A stretch of DNA of 64,000 nt from Halobacteriales archaeon QS_9_68_17 (GTDB lineage: Archaea; Halobacteriota; Halobacteria; Halobacteriales; Natronoarchaeaceae): assembly GCA_003023565.1 (NCBI GenBank), contig PXSA01000004.1, positions 45,817-109,816 on the forward strand, given 5' to 3'. The position numbers and the translations under genes were made by a program. Below, piece by piece: positions 8,834 to 16,904 of this stretch (position 1 is the first letter of the stretch; every line of letters begins with the position of its first letter). The notes under the pieces were generated by a model. The model did not search any database and had not been told where the DNA came from. It saw only the letters and a program-made list of their open reading frames with translations.

Positions 8834-10384
8834 TCACCCCTCGTTGGTCAGGTCGCGGGCCTGCTCGATCCAGTCTTCGAGACGGCTGACCGGCACGTCC
8901 GCGTCGGTACCGAGGTCTGCGACGTCCGCCGCCGCGAGGTCGGCGACGCTCTCGACGCCGGCGTCGCGGAGCTCCCGGGCGTAGGACGGGCCGACGCCCT
9001 CGATGTCTTCGAGGGTCGTGGTCGACTCGACGTCCGGCCCCTCCGCTGCGACGGCCTCGGCCTCGTTCTCCTCCGCGTCTACGTCCTCGGCGAGAGCGGC
9101 GTCCGGCTCCTCGGGCTCGGTCGTCGCCTCGGCCTCGGTCGACTCGTCGCCTTCGGTGTCAACGACCTCCTCCGCGGCCCGCTCGTCGACGTGGATCTCG
9201 CCCGGTTCGGCGGGTGCCTCCTGGATATCGGGCTCGGCCATCTCCTCGACCGCCTCGTCGGAGCGGGACTCGCCCGGCGTCTCGTCGCCCGACGCCTCCT
9301 CGACCCGCGAGCGCTCCTCGAACCACTCGCAGACGTCGGGCCACAGCTCCGCGTGGGAACTGGAGGAGACGGACATCCCGATGTGGCCGGTGGGGAACTC
9401 CATCGTCGTTACGTCGTCGCTCGGGATGACGTCGTTGAACGGTTTGGAGGCCTCCGGCGGGATGAGGTGGTCGTACTCCGCGACGATCTGGAGGACCGGC
9501 ATGTCGATGTTGCCGAGCTCGACGTGCCTGCCGCCGAGGTCGAGTTCGTTCTCGTAGAGCTTGTTCTGCTGGTAGACGTCGCGGAGGAACTCGACGTAGG
9601 TCTGGCCGGCGACGTCGATGCCGTCGCCGAGCCACTCCTCCATGCGCGCGAAGTTCTCCACGAAGTCCTCGTCCTCGATGTTCTCGTAGAGGCGGACGTA
9701 CTTCGTCACGCCGTTGGCGATGGGGTCCATCAGCGCGAACCCGACGTCCAAGAACTCCGCGGGGACGTTGTCGAACGTCTCCGCGACCTTTTCGGGGTCG
9801 TAGTACTCGTCGGCCCCCCACAGTTCGAGCACGCCGCCGTCGCCGGCGAAGCAGAGCCCGGCGGCCATCAGCGCGAGGTTGCGGACCTTCTCGCGGTGGA
9901 GCGCGGCGTACATGACGCTCATCGTCCCGCCCATGCAGTAGCCGAGGATGTCGATCGAGTCCTGCCCCGAGCGCTCGCGGACCACGTCGACGCAGTCGTC
10001 GATGTAGCGGTTGACGTAGTCGTCGAGCGAGAGCGAGGCGTCGAGCTTCGACGGCTCGTTCCAGTCGATCATGTAGACGTCGAAGCCGTTCTCCAGCAGC
10101 GTCTGGACGACCGAGCGGTCGGGCTGGAGGTCGAGGATGTACGGCCGGTTGATCAGCGCGTAGACGATGAGGATCGGGACGTCGTGTCGCTCCTCGGTCT
10201 TCGACTCGTAGTGGTAAAGCTGGAGCTTGTTCTCCTCGTAGACGACTTCTTTCGGCGTCTGGCCGACGTCGACGTTCGCGACGGTTTCGCCCGCGTCCGG
10301 CGCGGCGGCCGACTTCTCGGCGAGTTCGGTGGCGTTTTCCCAGGCCTGTCGCTGGAGGTCGATCGCGTCGGCGTAGGGGTTCAT
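8834..10384 (-). CDS. phaC: Class III PHA synthase catalytic subunit PhaC with C-terminal helix-hairpin-helix tail
   Basis: A 516-residue polymerase joining (R)-3-hydroxyacyl-CoA into PHA. The lipase-like box is GYCMGG with nucleophile Cys150; Asp305 (AEYDHLIPP) and His334 (PTGHIG) complete the triad. Residues 360-455 are a long Glu/Ala-rich acidic linker, and residues about 457-516 ([19 protein letters not shown]) form a helix-hairpin-helix domain like DUF4332. Haloarchaeal PhaCs are known to have extended C-termini needed for function. Its ATG at 10384 overlaps the phaE stop, so PhaE and PhaC are coupled. A much longer open frame upstream is a shadow of phaE/phaP. Confidence 0.95.
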   Translation of the reverse strand: MNPYADAIDLQRQAWENATELAEKSAAAPDAGETVANVDVGQTPKEVVYEENKLQLYHYESKTEERHDVPILIVYALINRPYILDLQPDRSVVQTLLENGFDVYMIDWNEPSKLDASLSLDDYVNRYIDDCVDVVRERSGQDSIDILGYCMGGTMSVMYAALHREKVRNLALMAAGLCFAGDGGVLELWGADEYYDPEKVAETFDNVPAEFLDVGFALMDPIANGVTKYVRLYENIEDEDFVENFARMEEWLGDGIDVAGQTYVEFLRDVYQQNKLYENELDLGGRHVELGNIDMPVLQIVAEYDHLIPPEASKPFNDVIPSDDVTTMEFPTGHIGMSVSSSSHAELWPDVCEWFEERSRVEEASGDETPGESRSDEAVEEMAEPDIQEAPAEPGEIHVDERAAEEVVDTEGDESTEAEATTEPEEPDAALAEDVDAEENEAEAVAAEGPDVESTTTLEDIEGVGPSYARELRDAGVESVADLAAADVADLGTDADVPVSRLEDWIEQARDLTNEG

Positions 10385-10932
10385 TCTTCGAGTTCCTCGA
10401 TGATGCGGTCGAGCTTCCGTTCGACGGCGTGCTGGCGGCGTTCCAGTTCGACGAGGCGCTCGCCGACCTCGACGATCTGCCCCTCGGTGGCGAAGCCGAG
10501 TTCGCTGAGCGTGGACTCGGAGGCCTCGCCGGCCTGTTGACGGAGGTCGAGGGCCTGCTGGACGGACTCGCCGGTCGCCGCGGCGAACGCCGTCGTGCTC
10601 ATCGCCTCCTTGAACGCCTCGTTGGCGGTGTTGAGCCAGATGTCGCGGAACTCCTCTACCTCGATGTCCTCGCCCTGCATCGAGTCGTTCACGCGGTCGA
10701 CCATCCGCTGGGCGGCGTCCATCCAGGCCTCGTAGGCCCGGGCGTAGCCCTGTACGCCCTCGGACAGTTCGTCGCCCTCCGAAGCGGACTCCAGCGTCTC
10801 GGACCAGGACTCGACGAACTCCGCCTGGGCCTCGACGTTCTGTTCGAAGGCGTCCATGAACTGCTGGTTCATCCGTTCGACGAAGTCGTTCCAGTTCCGC
10901 GCCGTGTCGTCGGGGTTGAAGGAGTCTGCCAT
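10381..10932 (-). CDS. phaE: PHA synthase subunit PhaE
   Basis: A 183-residue helical partner of PhaC in class III synthases. It is highly acidic with an amphipathic N-terminal half rich in aromatic residues ([19 protein letters not shown]), a conserved-looking [17 protein letters not shown] core, and a C-terminal heptad segment ([24 protein letters not shown]) likely to form a coiled coil. Length matches haloarchaeal PhaE (about 180). It ends in an ATGA overlap with phaC. The 42-base gap from phaP is AT-richer than its surroundings and could hold a secondary promoter. Confidence 0.93.
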   Translation of the reverse strand: MADSFNPDDTARNWNDFVERMNQQFMDAFEQNVEAQAEFVESWSETLESASEGDELSEGVQGYARAYEAWMDAAQRMVDRVNDSMQGEDIEVEEFRDIWLNTANEAFKEAMSTTAFAAATGESVQQALDLRQQAGEASESTLSELGFATEGQIVEVGERLVELERRQHAVERKLDRIIEELEE

Positions 10933-10974
10933 TATTGTATCGAAAGAACGGTGTCGAAAGTGAAAAGCGTGGCC

Positions 10975-11445
10975 TCAGTCCGCCGCGACGTCGATGTCCT
11001 CGGCGACGTCCTCGACGCTGTCCTCGACCTGTTCGTGGGCGTCGAGGAAGGTGTCGAACGTGGTGTCGACGGCGGCGGTGTAGTTGTCGGCGGCCTCGTC
11101 GAAGGCGGCGACGCTCTCGTCGAGCATCTCGCCGAACGACTCCCACGCGTCGGCCTGCATGTCGTCAACGGACTCGAAGCCGTCGTCGACGGCCTGCCGC
11201 AGTTCGTCTAAGTCGGCGGCGTCCTCGGGCATCGAGGCCTCGAGGGCGTCGAGGGAGGCGTGGGCGGCCTGCTGGCTCATATCGTTGGTCCGTGCCTGCA
11301 GGGCCGCGACGGGTTCGACGCTGTTGGCGAACGTCTCGACGAGGGCCTTCTGGGCCTCGACGGCGTCGTGGGTCGCCTGCTGGGTCTGTTCGACGGCGGT
11401 GCGCTGGAACTCGAACGCGGTCTGGATGGGGTCAGTGTCAGTCAT
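10975..11445 (-). CDS. phaP: Phasin PhaP
   Basis: A 156-residue granule-coat protein. It consists almost wholly of amphipathic helix with repeated Ala/Glu/Asp and Gln/Thr positions ([37 protein letters not shown]), with no cysteine and no enzyme motif, as in the haloarchaeal phasin of Haloferax mediterranei. The ATG at 11445 is preferred; an upstream GTG at 11454 is possible. The start overlaps the end of phaR by eight bases, giving the phaR-phaP pair described in that species. PhaP covers PHA granules and controls their size. Confidence 0.9.
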   Translation of the reverse strand: MTDTDPIQTAFEFQRTAVEQTQQATHDAVEAQKALVETFANSVEPVAALQARTNDMSQQAAHASLDALEASMPEDAADLDELRQAVDDGFESVDDMQADAWESFGEMLDESVAAFDEAADNYTAAVDTTFDTFLDAHEQVEDSVEDVAEDIDVAAD

Positions 11446-11764
11446 CGTTATCACTTCTGTTACGTTTCACGGGGACGACGACGGTCTGCACGATGTCGCC
11501 CTCCTGGATATCGAGGGCTTCGCGCTCGGCGTCCGGGATACTGATCCGGCCGTTGCTCTGGACGCGGGTCTTGAACGTCGCCGTGCCCATGGTCAGCTGG
11601 CCGAGATCGGTCATGGTGTCCAGCCCGCCGGCGTTGGCCGAGAGGAACTGCTCGAACAGCTCCTGCTGTGACTCCACCGCCTGTTCGCTCGCTTGCTGCA
11701 TCTGCTGTGCGAACGCTGCTGGCGACCACGGCATCCCGGTCCGGTCGTCGTCGTCCTCCGTCAT
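11438..11764 (-). CDS. phaR: AbrB/SpoVT-type PHA regulator PhaR
   Basis: A 108-residue DNA-binding regulator. The N-terminal half (SPAAFAQQMQQASEQAVESQ and following) is an amphipathic helix resembling phasins and probably attaches to PHA granules. Residues about 60-103 are a swapped-hairpin AbrB domain (FKTRVQSNGRISIPDAERE, then ALDIQEGDIVQTVVV). In Haloferax mediterranei, PhaR represses phaRP and affects granule formation. The ATG at 11764 is used (a TTG lies just upstream). A TATA-like CTTAAG at 11790-11795 gives a leaderless distance, and a phased repeat array lies upstream of it. Confidence 0.9.
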   Translation of the reverse strand: MTEDDDDRTGMPWSPAAFAQQMQQASEQAVESQQELFEQFLSANAGGLDTMTDLGQLTMGTATFKTRVQSNGRISIPDAEREALDIQEGDIVQTVVVPVKRNRSDNDD

Positions 11765-11807
11765 CAACAGCCCCTACGGCGGGGACTGTCTTAAGCGTTC
11801 CCCCTGA

Positions 11808-11844
11808 AAACCATTTATTACCATTACATACCAACATATGGTTT
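11808..11844. promoter_or_regulatory. Helically phased ACCATT array and inverted repeat between phaR and phaJ
   Basis: On the plus strand ACCATT starts at 11810 and 11820 and ACCAAC at 11830, exactly ten bases apart, so one side of the helix carries three similar half-sites. AAACCAT (11808-11814) and ATGGTTT (11838-11844) form a 7-base inverted repeat enclosing the array. It lies 13-50 bases upstream of the phaR TATA-like box and in the divergent phaR/phaJ spacer. It is a likely operator for the AbrB-type PhaR; direct evidence is lacking. Confidence 0.5.
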
Positions 11845-11970
11845 GATAGTCCCGGAGACGGATCGATACGGTACGAAACCGAGCGTCGGAACTATCGTTG
11901 CACCGCCGTCGAGAGCCAAACCATCCGACCACAGGTCACTTAACGACTCAGAGCCAACAAGGGAACGACA

Positions 11971-12627
11971 ATGAGCAACCAGTCGCCGGAACTCACCACG
12001 CCGCTGTCGGCCATGACGAGCGCCTGGGCGCGGATGACCGGGTCGTTCTTCAGGAGCGCCGCAGCGGCCAACACCGCCGCCCTCTCCGCGTTCGACCCCG
12101 ACGGAGACGACGAAGAGGGGCACCGAGAGCCGCCTTCGATCCCGTCGGTCGCCTACGAGGAGGCCGACTGGGAGGTCGAGCGGTCGGTCGAGCGCTCGGA
12201 GGACGTCGCCGTCGGCGACACCGTCCGCTTCTCGAAGGTACTCGACGACGAGGACGTTCATGACTTCGCGCGCGTGAGCGGGGACACGAACCGACTCCAC
12301 CTCGACGACGAGTTCGCCGAGACGACGCGGTTCGACGGTCGCATCGCGCACGGGACGCTCGTCTCGGGGCTCATCAGCGCGGCGCTCGCGCGCCTCCCCG
12401 GCCTCACCATCTACCTCTCGCAGGACCTGGAGTTCACGGGACCGGTCACCATCGGCGACCGGATCAGCGCGACCGCCGAGGTCATCGAGGACCTCGGCGA
12501 CGACCAGTTCCGCCTCTCGACGGTCATCGCCGACGAGGACGGCGATCGGACCGTCATCGAGGGCGAGGCCGTGGTCCTCATCGACGACTCCCCCGACGAG
12601 GAGCATCCGCCCGCGACCCAGCGGTAG
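11971..12627 (+). CDS. phaJ: R-specific enoyl-CoA hydratase, MaoC family (PhaJ type)
   Basis: A 218-residue hot-dog protein that hydrates enoyl-CoA to (R)-3-hydroxyacyl-CoA, linking beta-oxidation to PHA synthesis. The MaoC signature is FARVSGDTNRLHLDDEFA with catalytic Asp105 and His110, followed by IAHGTLVSGLISAAL. Residues 1-70 form a poorly conserved helical/acidic extension resembling a granule-binding region. It is divergent from phaR with a TATA-like CTTAACG about 30 bases before the ATG. A maoC/phaJ gene next to phaRPEC is the arrangement seen in several haloarchaea. Confidence 0.85.
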   Translation: MSNQSPELTTPLSAMTSAWARMTGSFFRSAAAANTAALSAFDPDGDDEEGHREPPSIPSVAYEEADWEVERSVERSEDVAVGDTVRFSKVLDDEDVHDFARVSGDTNRLHLDDEFAETTRFDGRIAHGTLVSGLISAALARLPGLTIYLSQDLEFTGPVTIGDRISATAEVIEDLGDDQFRLSTVIADEDGDRTVIEGEAVVLIDDSPDEEHPPATQR

Positions 12628-12708
12628 TCGCAGGACGTTCGTCCAAAACCGACCACTGACAGCGCTTCTCGACCCGTTCGCCCGCCCCGCGGCGAGATGG
12701 GCAGATAT

Positions 12709-12724
12709 TTTAGGCTCCCCTAAA
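12709..12724. promoter_or_regulatory. DtxR/IdeR-type iron operator before the GT75-like gene
   Basis: TTTAGG-CTCC-CCTAAA is a perfect 6+6 palindrome with a four-base spacer. It lies over the TATA-like ATATTTTAGG and 17 bases before the ATG at 12741. The same half-sites and spacer length occur before the iron ABC importer at 14096-14111. They match the TTAGG-N4-CCTAA pattern of archaeal DtxR-family iron repressors. Confidence 0.6.
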
Positions 12725-12740
12725 GAGTAGGCGGCAACGA

Positions 12741-13964
12741 ATGAGCGGCGACATCTGCGTTATCGTTCCGACCATCCGCGAGTACGAGTGCATGCGGGCG
12801 TACTTCGACAACGCCCGCAAGTACGGGTTCGACCTCGACCGCCTACACGTCCTCCTCGTCACCGAGGACTTCTGCGACACCGAGGCGATGCGGTCGATGC
12901 TCGCCGACGAGGGCGTCTCCGGCGAGGTGTTCGACGGCTCGCGGCGCGAGCAGTGGTACGGGGACCGCGGCGTCTCCGAGTACGCCCACGTCGTGCCCGC
13001 GGCGAGTCACGCCGAGACGAGTTTCGGCCTGCTGTACATGTGGGACGGCGACTTCGACTACGGCTTGTTCATCGACGACGACACGCTCCCCCACGAGGAC
13101 TACGACTTCTTCGGCGCGCACATGGCGAACCTCGCGTTCGAGGGCGAGGTCGAGTCCGTCGCCTCGGACGAGAACTGGGTGAACGTCCTCTATCAGAACT
13201 TCGACGAACACGGCCTCTACCCGCGGGGGTACCCCTACTCCGCGATGGACGAGACGGTCGAGACCGGCACCGTCGGCGTCGCGCGCGGCGAGGTCGTCGC
13301 CTCGCAGGGGCTCTGGACGAACGTGCCCGACTTAGACGCCGTGCGTATCCTGATGGACGGCGACCTGCAGGGACAGGCCCGGACGCGGACCGGCGCGGAG
13401 GACTACGCGGAGGACTTCGTCGCCGAGTGCGGCAACTACCTCACCGTCTGCTCGATGAACCTCGCGTTCCGACGCGAGGTGATCCCCGCGTTCTACCAGT
13501 GCCCGATGGACGAGAACCCGTGGGACGTCGGCCGGTTCGACGACATCTGGAGCGGCGTCTTCCTCAAGCGCGCTTGCGACGTACTGGGCAAGCGTATCTA
13601 CAACGGCGCGCCGCTGTGCGAGCACAACAAGGCACCCCGGTCGACGTTCGACGACCTGAACAACGAGGTGCCCGGCCTCGAACTGAACGAGCACCTGTGG
13701 CGCGTGGTCGATGGCGTCGAGCCACGCTCGACGGACGGTTCGAGCGGGCAGCGCCCGCGGGACGACGCGGGCGCGGAGGCCGACTCCTACGCCGCCGTCT
13801 TCGACGCCATGGCCGCCGCGCTCGCCGACGGCGACTGGGACGAGTACGCGAACGGCGAGTTCTTCAACTACGTCGGCGAGTACATGGGCGACTGGCTCGA
13901 CTGCCTCGACGCCTTAGACGGTCTGGACGGGCGATCCCGCGCGCCCGCCGCCGCCGACGACTGA
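12741..13964 (+). CDS. GT75-like protein (reversibly glycosylated polypeptide / alpha-1,4-glucan-protein synthase family)
   Basis: A 407-residue GT-A-like protein. It opens with a glycosyltransferase strand (DICVIVPTIREYECMRAYF), has the acidic metal/nucleotide site LFIDDDTLPHEDYD at about residues 109-122, and carries the SMNLAFRREVIPAFYQ and DDIWSGVFLKRACDVLGK segments typical of plant reversibly glycosylated polypeptides and their archaeal relatives (UDP-arabinopyranose mutase family). Substrate unknown. The C-terminal part (about 325-345) carries a Ser/Arg/Asp-rich stretch encoded by a possible double-hairpin insertion. The promoter overlaps an iron-type palindrome, so expression may respond to iron. 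Confidence 0.8.
   Translation: MSGDICVIVPTIREYECMRAYFDNARKYGFDLDRLHVLLVTEDFCDTEAMRSMLADEGVSGEVFDGSRREQWYGDRGVSEYAHVVPAASHAETSFGLLYMWDGDFDYGLFIDDDTLPHEDYDFFGAHMANLAFEGEVESVASDENWVNVLYQNFDEHGLYPRGYPYSAMDETVETGTVGVARGEVVASQGLWTNVPDLDAVRILMDGDLQGQARTRTGAEDYAEDFVAECGNYLTVCSMNLAFRREVIPAFYQCPMDENPWDVGRFDDIWSGVFLKRACDVLGKRIYNGAPLCEHNKAPRSTFDDLNNEVPGLELNEHLWRVVDGVEPRSTDGSSGQRPRDDAGAEADSYAAVFDAMAAALADGDWDEYANGEFFNYVGEYMGDWLDCLDALDGLDGRSRAPAAADD
13715..13758. repeat. Candidate double-hairpin element inside the GT75-like gene
   Basis: Hairpin 1: CGTCGAGC/GCTCGACG around CAC (13715-13733). Hairpin 2: GCGGGC/GCCCGC around AGC (13744-13758), ten bases later. It encodes a Pro/Arg/Ser-rich linker at about residues 325-339. 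The architecture matches elements at 27849, 29651, 44901 and 45108, but hairpin 2 is short and the linker longer, so membership is tentative. Confidence 0.4.
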
Positions 13965-14095
13965 GACCGTCGGCCGCTGCCGCGAGACGTCTGCCCCGAC
14001 GGCGATACGAGATCCGGGCACTGCGAACCGATATGCTTCACGGAAGTACAGCCGGGAGCGTCGTCCCGCGTCGGCGAACCGGTAGGTATAAATGA

Positions 14096-14111
14096 TTTAG
14101 GGAGGCCTAAA
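14096..14111. promoter_or_regulatory. DtxR/IdeR-type iron operator before the ABC importer
   Basis: TTTAGG-GAGG-CCTAAA is a perfect palindrome placed between the TATA box (TATAAA, 14087-14092) and the ATG at 14119, so it covers the predicted start of a leaderless transcript. It fits repression by an iron-loaded DtxR-family regulator. Confidence 0.7.
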
Positions 14112-14118
14112 CCTACGT

Positions 14119-15273
14119 ATGAACGAAGACGACGGAACCGATCGGCGGTCGTCGAACCGTCGCCGATTCCTCGCCGTCGCGGGCGCGGCCGGAGTGGCGT
14201 CGGTGGCTGGCTGTAGCGCGCTTCTGGACGCGGTCAACGGCGACGGAGACGACGGCGGCGACGGCCCGGGCCTCATCGGCTCCGGGCGTGAGGGCCGCGA
14301 CGAACCGGGCGGCACCCCCATGTCCGAGATGCCCGACCTGACCGGCACCCTCACCCTCTACTCCGGCCGCGGGGAACCGCTGGTCGGCGAACTCGTCTCA
14401 CACATCGAGGACCTCTACGACGACTTCACCATCGACCCCAAGTACAACAGTTCGACGGACCTCGTGAACCAGATCACGGAGGCGGGCGACGCCAGCCCGG
14501 CCGACGTCTTCTTCTCCGTCAACTCCGGGTCACTCGGCGTCCTCGCGGACGCCGGGATGGCGGCGACGCTCCCGGACGACGTCGCGGGCAAAGTCGACGG
14601 CGCGTACCGCGACGACGACAACCAGTGGGTCGGTACGTCCGGCCGTGCGCGAACGGTCCCGTACAACACGAACGAGTTCTCGGAAGACGACATCCCGAAC
14701 GACGTCTTCGCCTTCCCGGACGCGGACCGGTTCCAGGACCTCATGGGGTGGGCACCGTCGTACGGCTCCTTCCAGGCGTTCGTCACCGCGATGCGTATCC
14801 TGAACGGCGAGGAGGAGACGAAGGCGTGGCTGGAGGGGATGGTCGACCGGGGCGTCGAACCGTACTCCGACGAGTTCACCGTCGCCCGACGGATCGCCGG
14901 CGGCGAACTCGGCGCGGGCTTCACGAACCACTACTACATCCAGCGCGTCGTCGACAACCGCGACGACCCGCCGATCGCCACGGCGTTCACCGAGGGCGAC
15001 GCCGGCGCTATCTTCAACGTCGCCGGCGCTGCGGTCGTCAGTTCGACCGACCAGCAGGAGACGGCCGCGAACTTCGTCCGCCACCTCCTCTCGGCGGAGG
15101 CCCAGGAGTACTTCGCGACGACCACCTTCGAGTACCCGATGATCTCCGAGGTCGAACCGGTCGGAGCACTCCCGACCGTGGACGAACTGAACCCGCCGGA
15201 ACTCGACCTGACCGAGCTGTCGGACCTCGGGCCGACGCTGGAACTGATGCGCGAGGCCGGCCTCGACGTCTGA
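14119..15273 (+). CDS. Iron(III)-type ABC transporter substrate-binding lipoprotein
   Basis: A 384-residue extracellular solute-binding protein. The N-terminus has a Tat motif (NRRRFLAV), a hydrophobic stretch, and lipobox VAGC with Cys about 32, predicting a Tat-exported lipid-anchored protein. An acidic Gly/Asp linker follows, then the mature domain (GTLTLYSGRGEPLVGELVSH, DVFFSVNSGSLGVLADAGM) typical of the FbpA/SfuA group that binds ferric iron. It is the first gene of a three-gene importer operon; the permease starts 12 bases after its stop. The iron-type operator upstream supports iron as cargo, though other oxyanions or spermidine-like ligands occur in the superfamily. Confidence 0.9.
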   Translation: MNEDDGTDRRSSNRRRFLAVAGAAGVASVAGCSALLDAVNGDGDDGGDGPGLIGSGREGRDEPGGTPMSEMPDLTGTLTLYSGRGEPLVGELVSHIEDLYDDFTIDPKYNSSTDLVNQITEAGDASPADVFFSVNSGSLGVLADAGMAATLPDDVAGKVDGAYRDDDNQWVGTSGRARTVPYNTNEFSEDDIPNDVFAFPDADRFQDLMGWAPSYGSFQAFVTAMRILNGEEETKAWLEGMVDRGVEPYSDEFTVARRIAGGELGAGFTNHYYIQRVVDNRDDPPIATAFTEGDAGAIFNVAGAAVVSSTDQQETAANFVRHLLSAEAQEYFATTTFEYPMISEVEPVGALPTVDELNPPELDLTELSDLGPTLELMREAGLDV

Positions 15274-15284
15274 CGTGACCTGAC

Positions 15285-16904
15285 ATGGCTACGGAACCCG
15301 GAACGACCGCGACCGACGAGTCGACCGACCCGGGGAGTGAGTCTCGGTCGTACCCCCTCGGGCTCACCTTCCTGAGCGGCGCGGTCGCCGCGGGCTCCGT
15401 ACTGCCGCTGCTCTGGCTGATCGAAACCGCACTCCGGTCCGGCCTCGGGGAGCCGGTCGCCCTGCTTTTCGACCCGCTCACCCTGCAGGTGCTCGCCAAC
15501 AGCGTCGTCCTCGTCGCCGGCGTGACGGTCGCGTCGGTGCTCATCTCCGTGCCGCTCGCCTACCTCACCGTTCGGACGGACCTGCCGTTCCGGCGGTTCT
15601 GGACGGTCGCGGTGATGCTCCCGCTCGTCATCCCGAGTTACATCGGCGCGTTCGCGTTCGTCTCGGTGTTCTCCCCGAACGGCGAGGTGCAGTCCCTGCT
15701 CACCCCCCTCGGCGTCGAGGAACTGCCCGGCATCTACGGGCTGGAAGGGACGGTGCTGGTGCTGACGCTGTACACCTATCCGTACGTCTACATCACGTCG
15801 CGGGCGTCGCTGAAGACGCTCGACACCAGCCTCGTCGACGCCGCGCGAACGCTGAAACACACTCGTTGGGAGGCGTTCAAGCGGGTCGTCGTCCCGCAGA
15901 TCCGTCCCGCGGTTGCCGCGGGGGCGCTGCTCACCGCGCTGTACACGCTGTCCGACTTCGGGACGCCGCAGATCATGCGCTACTCGGTGTTCACCCGCAT
16001 CATCTACACGCGGTGGGCGACCAGTCCCGAGTTCTCCGCCGTGCTGTCGCTCCAGTTGCTCGCGGTGACGGTGTTGATCCTCGCCGTCGAGTCGCGGATC
16101 CGCGGCGACGACACGCTCCACGGGAGCGGCGGGACCCCCCACTCCTCCGGACGCATGCGTCTCGGCCGCTGGAAGTGGCCGGCGCTCGCGTTCCCCGCGC
16201 TCGTCGTCGGGTTCGCGCTGGTCGTCCCCGTCGGGACGCTCCTGCTGTGGCTCGTTCGAGGCGGCGCGACGGGCAGCGGCGTCCCGTTCGAACTGGCGTA
16301 CGTCGCCAACTCCGTCGACGTCTCGCTCGCCGCGGCGCTGATAGCGACCCTCGTGGGCCTCCCCGTGGCCTACCTCTCCGCCCGACACCGCACGCGGGTG
16401 GGCGACCTGTTCGAGCGGATCACCTACGTCGGCTACGCCGTGCCGGGCGTCGTGATGGGGCTGGCGCTGGTGTTCGTCGGTATCAACGTCGCGCCGAGCC
16501 TCTACCTGACGCTCCCGCTACTCGTCTTCGCGTACGTGGTCCGCTTCCTGCCCCAGTCCGTGGGGTCGACGCGGGCCTCGTTCCTGCAGGTCAACCCCGC
16601 GCTCCCGGAGGCGGCCAGAACGCTCGGCCGGAGCTCGGTCGGCGCGTTCCGCGCCGTGACGCTCCCGCTCGCCGCGCCGGGGTTACTCGGCGGGGCCGCG
16701 CTCGTGTTCCTCACGACGATGAAAGAATTACCGGCAACCCTCATGCTGAGTCCGTCCGGCTATAAGACGCTCGTCACGTACATCTGGCAGATGCAAGCGG
16801 ACGGCTACTACGGCGACGCGGCGGTGCCGGCGCTGGTGCTCGTCGCCATCTCGGCGCTCGCTATCTTCGTGATCATCTCACAGGAGGGGTACGATGTCAA
16901 ATAG
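15285..16904 (+). CDS. Iron(III)-type ABC transporter permease (two fused membrane domains)
   Basis: A 539-residue FbpB/SfuB-type permease with about twelve membrane helices in two homologous halves. Each half has an EAA loop for docking the ATPase: VDAARTLKHTRWEAFKRVVV in the first and PEAARTLGRSSVGAFRAVTL in the second. It lies between the binding-protein gene and the ATPase gene, whose start overlaps its end by 11 bases, so it is coupled. It forms the membrane channel for the cargo delivered by the upstream lipoprotein. Confidence 0.92.
   Translation: MATEPGTTATDESTDPGSESRSYPLGLTFLSGAVAAGSVLPLLWLIETALRSGLGEPVALLFDPLTLQVLANSVVLVAGVTVASVLISVPLAYLTVRTDLPFRRFWTVAVMLPLVIPSYIGAFAFVSVFSPNGEVQSLLTPLGVEELPGIYGLEGTVLVLTLYTYPYVYITSRASLKTLDTSLVDAARTLKHTRWEAFKRVVVPQIRPAVAAGALLTALYTLSDFGTPQIMRYSVFTRIIYTRWATSPEFSAVLSLQLLAVTVLILAVESRIRGDDTLHGSGGTPHSSGRMRLGRWKWPALAFPALVVGFALVVPVGTLLLWLVRGGATGSGVPFELAYVANSVDVSLAAALIATLVGLPVAYLSARHRTRVGDLFERITYVGYAVPGVVMGLALVFVGINVAPSLYLTLPLLVFAYVVRFLPQSVGSTRASFLQVNPALPEAARTLGRSSVGAFRAVTLPLAAPGLLGGAALVFLTTMKELPATLMLSPSGYKTLVTYIWQMQADGYYGDAAVPALVLVAISALAIFVIISQEGYDVK

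Noticed and set aside
8834..11146. A 770-codon minus-strand frame spanning phaC, phaE and phaP
   Set aside because: Only the part after the ATG at 10384 is PhaC; the rest is Arg/Gly-rich and lies over phaE and phaP in other frames.
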